Shown: piece by piece, positions 5,993 to 9,809 of the stretch | Layout: each line of letters opens with the position of its first letter | Numbering within the stretch: position 1 is the stretch's first letter | Assembly (NCBI GenBank): GCA_016789785.1 | Contig: JAEUQE010000284.1 | Span: 1-9,809 of the forward strand | Direction of reading: 5' to 3' | Source of the DNA: Bryobacterales bacterium | GTDB lineage: Bacteria > Acidobacteriota > Terriglobia > Bryobacterales > Bryobacteraceae | Length of the DNA stretch: 9,809 nucleotides | Program-made: the position numbers and the translations under genes | Notes under the pieces: generated by a model | Database searches by the model: none | What the model was told of the DNA's origin: nothing | What the model saw: only the letters and a program-made list of their open reading frames with translations

Positions 5993-6400
5993 GTGAAGCA
6001 AACCTGGATGAGATTGGTAGTCGCGCTGGCCGCCTCGGCCGTATTCGCCGCAGCCGCTGAGCCCGTGGAGCCGAAGCCGATGGATGCGAAGGAACTGTCC
6101 GCGATGGCGAAGTCCGCACAGACGCCGGAGCAGCATCTCGCGGTGGCCAAGGAGTATGACGTGCAGTCCCGTTACTTCGAGAAGAAGGCTGTCACGCACG
6201 AGCAACGCGCCAACGAATTGCGCGACAAGCAGGGTTACAACGCAATGCAGCATAAGTGGCCGTCGATGGCACGGGGCCAGGAAATGCGCGAAAGCAGCCT
6301 CGCGATGCAGGCTCGGCGGGCTTCCAGGGAGTCCTTCGAGTGGGCCGCATATCACCGGAATATTGCGGATCGCGCGAATGTGCCGGCTGCCGGACAGTAA
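5993..6400 (+). CDS. Small secreted helical protein of unknown function, paralogue 2
   Basis: The product is 135 aa, begins at GTG and is identical to paralogue 1 at 119 of 135 positions with no gaps. The signal peptide is KQTWMRLVVALAASAVFAAAA, with likely cleavage at AAAA/EP. The mature helical protein has the TPEQHLAVAKEYDVQSRYF motif. The block at residues 79-111 is unchanged from paralogue 1, although four codons in it differ synonymously, which suggests selection on the protein. Most radical changes fall in the C-terminal quarter: L115F, Q117W, K123N, M124I and T130V. The start is set by AGGAG 8 nt upstream, as in copy 1. A longer frame opens at 5840 inside the preceding gene but has no support. 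I do not recognise a named family, and the role is unknown. Confidence 0.85.
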   Translation: MKQTWMRLVVALAASAVFAAAAEPVEPKPMDAKELSAMAKSAQTPEQHLAVAKEYDVQSRYFEKKAVTHEQRANELRDKQGYNAMQHKWPSMARGQEMRESSLAMQARRASRESFEWAAYHRNIADRANVPAAGQ

Positions 6401-6449
6401 GTTTGCTGCGGGTTAACCTGAGTTACTTCCCCCTTGAAAACCTCCGAGA

Positions 6450-6481
6450 GCCGGCGAGTGATCCTCGCCGGCGTTTTTTTT
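6450..6481 (+). terminator. Intrinsic terminator after paralogue 2
   Basis: The stem GCCGGCGAG (6450-6458) with CTCGCCGGC (6464-6472), loop TGATC, is followed by G and eight T. It shares the hairpin core with the terminator of copy 1 but has lost the two outer base pairs, and it has a better T tract. Confidence 0.92.
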
Positions 6482-6700
6482 GGGAGGCGACGGCGCGAAT
6501 GTCCGGGGGTGACGGGAAGGATTCCCGATTGGGGTGATGGGGATTGACGGAAGTGATTGCATGGATTGGGTTTGGAGGAGACGGGGAATGGCCTCAATCT
6601 CCCAGGGATTGTGGGAGGGGGGTTGTGTACAAACTTGGAAGTGCTTTGCGGACAGCGGGTTAGTGTTAGTTGGATTTTTGATTTTTGAGGAGGTCGGGGA

Positions 6701-6772
6701 AAGGCGAAAATGAAAAATGAGGGCTATCACTATGGGCGCTCCATGGTTACGCACACAGGTTCAAGTGATAGC
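6701..6772 (-). terminator. Possible terminator of the minus-strand membrane-protein gene
   Basis: GCTATCAC (6723-6730) pairs perfectly with GTGATAGC (6765-6772). Inside the 34-nt loop ATGG (6732-6735) can pair with CCAT (6741-6744). Read on the minus strand, the stem is followed by CCTCATTTTTCATTTTC, a T-rich tail. It lies about 75 bp after the stop of the 6848-8014 gene. The large loop makes it an unusual terminator. Confidence 0.4.
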
Positions 6773-6774
6773 GC

Positions 6775-6798
6775 TTGCCGTCCCTCGACGAACGGCAA
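6775..6798. repeat. Short inverted repeat TTGCCGT/ACGGCAA
   Basis: TTGCCGT (6775-6781) and ACGGCAA (6792-6798) form a perfect 7-bp stem with a 10-nt loop, two bases from the larger 6723-6772 stem. It may be part of the 3' end structure of the minus-strand transcript. Confidence 0.5.
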
Positions 6799-6847
6799 AC
6801 TACAAAAGCCACTCATTATCCCAACATTCAAACGAATTCGAGATGGA

Positions 6848-8014
6848 TCAAAGTGTCCGCAGTACAAGCACCGCTTGATAAGCGATACTCAAGCTGACAG
6901 CAAGCGTCATCCCTAGTGGCGCAAGGACCATCGCCCAATTCCTCTTCAGCAGACCCTGCATCAGCAACACAAGCAACAACGGCGACACAGGGCGAGAGAA
7001 ACCGTACGCTTCGGCAAGATGAGTGCTGCCGCCCAACGCGATCCCTAACAACGCAAACAGCCCGCAGCAAGTGAAAAGGGTTCCCTTGAGCCGCACTAAG
7101 AGCCAGATCCCAAACGCAACACTCGCAATCAAAGACCCTACCGCCAGAACATCAACCGTCTGAAACAGCAACTCGCTCGCTCTCGGGAACGGATAGCTCC
7201 GGGGTGACAGAAGCCTCTCGATCTGCCCGATCGCCGGCCGGGAGAATATCTCGGAGGCTCCGGAAGGCGGTGTGTTTGCCTGTACAAACGCGAACCAGCA
7301 GAGCGCCGGAATTTGAGTCAGGCCAACGATAAGTGCACGTCTCCAATTCCCCAAGCGTATCTCCGCATGAAATGATGCAATCGCCAGGAATACGCCGGTT
7401 TCTCTCACCAACGGCGCACAAGTTACGATTCCCCACGCAGGCCTCTTCTCGGCGATTCGCAATGCGTAACCAGCAAACAATGCGCACAGCGGCCCATCGA
7501 CGAGCATTCGATCCATCGAAGTCAGGGTCGCCGGCACGAGCAAGAACGTGAGCCCCAGCGCTCCGCTCCTCCCTTGCCGCGTGAACCACCGCCCGGTCCA
7601 ATAAACCCCAAGGAATATCGAGAACAAGATACACGCCACGTACGCGCCGTCAATCCACGCGTCCTGGCCAAGGGCAAGAACAAATGCCGCCGACGGGACA
7701 AGGATCCGGCGATACCGAAGTCTCGGGTCGTCCACATACCGCTGCCAGCCCCGCGCGAAGACGGGATCCCGCGCAATCAACCGGTAGAACTGCCCGTCGT
7801 ATCCACGGGCGTCGGACGATCGCGCCAACCCTGCCGCGGCATCGGCGGGAACCTCCACCGTACTCCCCGTACAGAACAAGATGGTCGGGTTGCCATTGTG
7901 AACGCGGGAAACGAGTAATGACTGCCAGGAAAACACTAATAGGGCTGCGAAGGTCCCCGCGAGCATGGGTGATCTCACGCGGCACAGCCCTGAATCATAG
8001 GATCGCCTCGCCAT
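6848..8014 (-). CDS. Polytopic membrane protein, GT-C glycosyltransferase-like
   Basis: The 388-aa product has about eight to ten hydrophobic segments (e.g. near residues 18-36, 105-116, 122-138, 150-164, 172-186, 225-243, 285-307, 312-327, 344-356, 361-384). After the first membrane segment comes a polar loop with GYDGQFYRLIARDP (71-84) and DDPRLRYRRILVP (95-107). This loop signature recurs in uncharacterised bacterial multi-pass proteins related to lipid-linked-sugar (GT-C) glycosyltransferases. LVDGPLCALF (171-180), RETGVFL (204-210) and SRPVSPLLLVLLM (340-352) are further points of similarity. A role in transferring a sugar to an envelope glycan is plausible, but donor and acceptor are unknown. 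The start is uncertain: the ATG at 8014 has no clear ribosome-binding site, and an alternative ATG at 7966 (MLAG) begins just before the first membrane segment. It lies 132 bp downstream of the Ig-repeat gene on the same strand. Confidence 0.75.
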   Translation of the reverse strand: MARRSYDSGLCRVRSPMLAGTFAALLVFSWQSLLVSRVHNGNPTILFCTGSTVEVPADAAAGLARSSDARGYDGQFYRLIARDPVFARGWQRYVDDPRLRYRRILVPSAAFVLALGQDAWIDGAYVACILFSIFLGVYWTGRWFTRQGRSGALGLTFLLVPATLTSMDRMLVDGPLCALFAGYALRIAEKRPAWGIVTCAPLVRETGVFLAIASFHAEIRLGNWRRALIVGLTQIPALCWFAFVQANTPPSGASEIFSRPAIGQIERLLSPRSYPFPRASELLFQTVDVLAVGSLIASVAFGIWLLVRLKGTLFTCCGLFALLGIALGGSTHLAEAYGFSRPVSPLLLVLLMQGLLKRNWAMVLAPLGMTLAVSLSIAYQAVLVLRTL

Positions 8015-8146
8015 GAATCACTGAAGCAGAGTACCACACATCCGGCGAACTTGGCCGGTGCAGAACGCAGAATGATTCCGCTCGCAGTGCTGGCCAGAAC
8101 CGAAGCGGTCCTACCTGCCAACTTCAAGCAACGCGGGTGAACCATC

Positions 8147-9721
8147 TCAGTTCAGCGAGAATGTCTTTGGCGAGCCAACTAGCTCAACCATGTTTCCGCT
8201 CTGCCTATCGACACCATAGATCCGCATGGTGTGTAGTGCCCCATTCCGATATGGGAGCGGCACTTGCCAGTCATATCCGTGAGCCCCAGTAATCCCGTAG
8301 AACGAGTTGACATCCGGGCGCAGGACGTTGGTGTCAAATCTTGCAACTTCAGATCCGTTAATCAGAATTACGACTTGATTCGGCAGTGATGAAGAGTCCG
8401 GATCGAACGACCAGCCGTGCGCCACACCTTCAGATGTGATCCAATCGAAGTAACCAAGTGGATTCTGATTCGCCGACCCCAGAGTGAAGGCCATCGGAGA
8501 TCCAACCAGTTCAGTTAGTGAAGCCGTCTGGATGTCCTTTCCATAGACGCGAACGGTATGGGGCATTGCATTGCGGTATTCCACCGGAATGGGCCAATCA
8601 TAGCCATGATTCCCAAGAATACCGTAAAAGGCGTTCACGTCGGCGCGAAAGACGTTTGCCGCGATCGTGGCAACTGCGGTGCCCGAGGAATTCGTGCCGT
8701 CAATGTAAATAGCCACCTCGTTCGACTGCGTCGAAGAGTCCGGATCGAAGGACCAGCCATGTACAGTGCCGTCAGGAGTAATCCAATCAAGGTACCCAAG
8801 CGGCGCTTGGCTCGAGTACGCCAGCGAAAACGCCTTTGGGGACCCAGTTAGTTCCGTCAGGCTTCCGGTCTGGAGGTCTTTTCCATACACCCTCAGTTGG
8901 TGGGAAAGGCCATTCCGGTACCCATCTGGAATAATCCAGTCATACCCGTGCGTACCACTGACTCCATGGTACCCGTTCACGTCGGAGCGAAGAACGTCAG
9001 TTGCGAAGGAAGCTACTGGTGCACCCGTGTCCTTTGTCGCATCAACGTAGAACACAACGTGATTGGAGGAGGTCGATGAATTCGGGTCATAAGACCACCC
9101 GTGCGCAACGCCATCCGCTGTGATCCAGTCCAGATAGCCGATCGGATCAAGATTCTGCGGCGGGGCAACTGTGATCTGTACATTCGGAGTGTATTCGCCA
9201 AACCACATGACACTCTCTTGGACCATGCGCCACCGGAATTGGTAGGACCCGGCATTTGTCGGTGCCGCAACCTGGAACGAGAAAGTTTTGGTTTGTCCCG
9301 GCTGAATAGTCTCCCCAGCGTCCAACTCCCGTCTCGTTGCGCCCCAGATGAGGTTATCCTGAGGGTTCTGTGATCCGAGCCTGTGAGGATAGGAGCCGCC
9401 GCCGCTCCAGGATTGAGCGCCGGTATTCTTAAACGCAATCGTCACGTTGTAGAACTGACCTGCGATCATCGTTGTTGGTACTGTCTGCGAGACGAACTGA
9501 GCATAGTTGGATTGGGGGCCACTGGGTCCGAGATTGAGAACCGCTTCCGCAGACCCGTCGACGAACTCTGCCTGGAAGGTACCCGCCGAGGTGCTGGGCT
9601 GTTTCAGGAACGCCAAGGGTGCATTCACGCCCTGACCGCAGCCGGCGCCAAGTGGTGCGCCGGAGTGCACTGCAGTGGAGCTATTATTGGTCACGGCGAA
9701 GTTGTCCACACCCGCGACCAC
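8147..9721 (-). CDS. NBR1-like Ig domain protein with three C-terminal ~110-aa repeats, probably 5'-truncated
   Basis: The visible frame is 524 codons. Residues about 72-186 form an NBR1-type Ig-like domain (IAFKNTGAQSWSGGGSYPHR, then IQPGQTKTFSFQVAAPTNAG and YQFRWRMVQES). Three repeats follow at residues 193-306, 307-420 and 421-523. Each contains GYxDWITxxGxxHGWSxDP, a VLRxDVN-type segment, GIxGxHGYDWxIPxxYRN, and HxxRVYGxDxQxGxxxEL ending in GSPxxF. The third repeat is shorter by several residues. These resemble secreted beta-sandwich repeats that are often found at the end of bacterial surface proteins; the function is unknown, with adhesion or glycan binding possible. The first possible start is a GTG at 9721 with no ribosome-binding site and no signal peptide, and an in-frame TGA lies at 9745-9743. 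I therefore suspect the true N-terminus was cut off, making this a gene remnant or a downstream part. Confidence 0.75.
   Translation of the reverse strand: MVAGVDNFAVTNNSSTAVHSGAPLGAGCGQGVNAPLAFLKQPSTSAGTFQAEFVDGSAEAVLNLGPSGPQSNYAQFVSQTVPTTMIAGQFYNVTIAFKNTGAQSWSGGGSYPHRLGSQNPQDNLIWGATRRELDAGETIQPGQTKTFSFQVAAPTNAGSYQFRWRMVQESVMWFGEYTPNVQITVAPPQNLDPIGYLDWITADGVAHGWSYDPNSSTSSNHVVFYVDATKDTGAPVASFATDVLRSDVNGYHGVSGTHGYDWIIPDGYRNGLSHQLRVYGKDLQTGSLTELTGSPKAFSLAYSSQAPLGYLDWITPDGTVHGWSFDPDSSTQSNEVAIYIDGTNSSGTAVATIAANVFRADVNAFYGILGNHGYDWPIPVEYRNAMPHTVRVYGKDIQTASLTELVGSPMAFTLGSANQNPLGYFDWITSEGVAHGWSFDPDSSSLPNQVVILINGSEVARFDTNVLRPDVNSFYGITGAHGYDWQVPLPYRNGALHTMRIYGVDRQSGNMVELVGSPKTFSLN
8153..9145 (-). repeat. 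Three tandem ~342-bp coding repeats
   Basis: Repeat units are 9145-8804 and 8803-8462 (114 codons each) and 8461-8153 (103 codons). They are clearly related at protein level (DWIT, HGWSxDP, HGYDW, YRN, SLTEL or MVEL, GSP). The DNA has diverged, so the amplification is old. Confidence 0.85.
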
Positions 9722-9740
9722 CAGGCCGTAGCCCGGCGCG

Positions 9741-9809
9741 TGTCAACGGGTTTGAGACACCTGGCATGGGAATTTAGTGACTAGCGTCCTCTGTCTTGGG
9801 GCCCTCCAA
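9741..9809. mobile_element. Possible mobile-element terminus cutting the Ig-repeat gene
   Basis: The coding signal of the Ig-repeat gene stops near 9741, where the sequence changes to TGTCAACGGGTTTGAGACAC and then a more AT-rich stretch (ATGGGAATTTAGTGACTAGC). A 5'-TGTCAA tip and an imperfect GTGTC/GACAC inverted repeat (9740-9760) would fit an insertion-sequence end, perhaps IS21-like. The other end and any transposase are outside the window, so this is a guess from context. Confidence 0.25.

Larger units (their letters stand above)
5921..6481 (+). repeat. Duplicated gene cassette, copy 2 (leader + small secreted protein + terminator)
   Basis: This is the second copy of the unit at 3027-3593, in the same orientation. 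It again lies just downstream of a gene for an exported protein. Homology starts abruptly at GTAC (5921); the bases before it share nothing with those before copy 1. It ends with the related terminator. Confidence 0.9.
6482..6847. other. Convergent intergenic region: G-skewed stretch and hairpin cluster
   Basis: No gene is convincing here. In 6541-6720 the plus strand has about 70 G but only about 18 C in 180 bases, including runs GGGG (6583-6586), GGG (6605-6607), GGG (6613-6615) and six G (6617-6622). A small hairpin CTCCCA/TGGGAG lies at 6599-6617. Further right is a cluster of inverted repeats (6723-6798). A 68-codon frame at 6710-6916 runs antisense into the next gene and is not supported. 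Confidence 0.5.

Noticed and set aside
6723..6772. tRNA-like element, suggested by GGTTCAA near 6758 inside a closing stem
   Set aside because: The enclosed stretch is only 34 nt and there is no anticodon arm or D arm.
6723..6798. Integron attC site
   Set aside because: The inverted repeats lack the conserved RYYYAAC/GTTRRRY ends, and no gene-cassette array is nearby.
6710..6916. Small plus-strand frame with AGGAGG upstream (6688-6693)
   Set aside because: The spacing to ATG is too long, the protein looks random, and the frame covers the hairpin cluster and runs antisense into the membrane-protein gene.

Overview
The window looks like a high-GC soil bacterium, most likely Acidobacteriota of the Solibacter/Bryobacter type. 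This is inferred from the mix of a secreted right-handed beta-helix protein, an NBR1-like Ig protein with three C-terminal repeats, a polytopic YDGQFY membrane protein, and small secreted helical proteins present as paralogues. No marker gene confirms the assignment.

Layout, left to right. (1) 1-161: the 5' end of an IS630-type transposase and the presumed insertion-sequence end, abutting the stop codon of a DUF72 gene. (2) 159-1547: the DUF72 gene on the minus strand and a divergent TetR-family regulator, separated by 78 bp that hold a 14-bp palindrome inside a larger inverted repeat. (3) 1592-3166: a secreted beta-helix protein whose reading frame runs on into the next element. (4) 3027-3593 and 5921-6481: two copies of a cassette made of a 72-bp leader (identical in both copies), a 135-aa secreted helical protein of unknown function starting at GTG, and an intrinsic terminator with a shared hairpin. 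(5) 3594-4124: a hairpin-rich intergenic stretch with three copies of a GGCGTCC/TCGATA motif. (6) 4125-5888: an exported SH3b plus phosphodiester-glycosidase (NAGPA-type) protein. (7) 6482-6847: a strongly G-skewed intergenic stretch with a cluster of hairpins. (8) 6848-8014 (minus): a polytopic membrane protein resembling GT-C glycosyltransferases. (9) 8147-9721 (minus): an NBR1-like Ig domain followed by three ~110-residue repeats. It lacks a signal peptide and a plausible ribosome-binding site, so it is probably truncated at its 5' end. (10) 9741-9809: possibly the end of another mobile element.

Most gene products here are envelope or secreted proteins. The strongest candidate for something undescribed is the duplicated cassette. 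Its leader has no differences over 72 bp, while the coding part differs at 36 of 408 positions. The leader contains a hairpin that would hide the Shine-Dalgarno sequence, and the central protein block has changed only synonymously. Both window ends appear to be sites where mobile elements have trimmed neighbouring genes.
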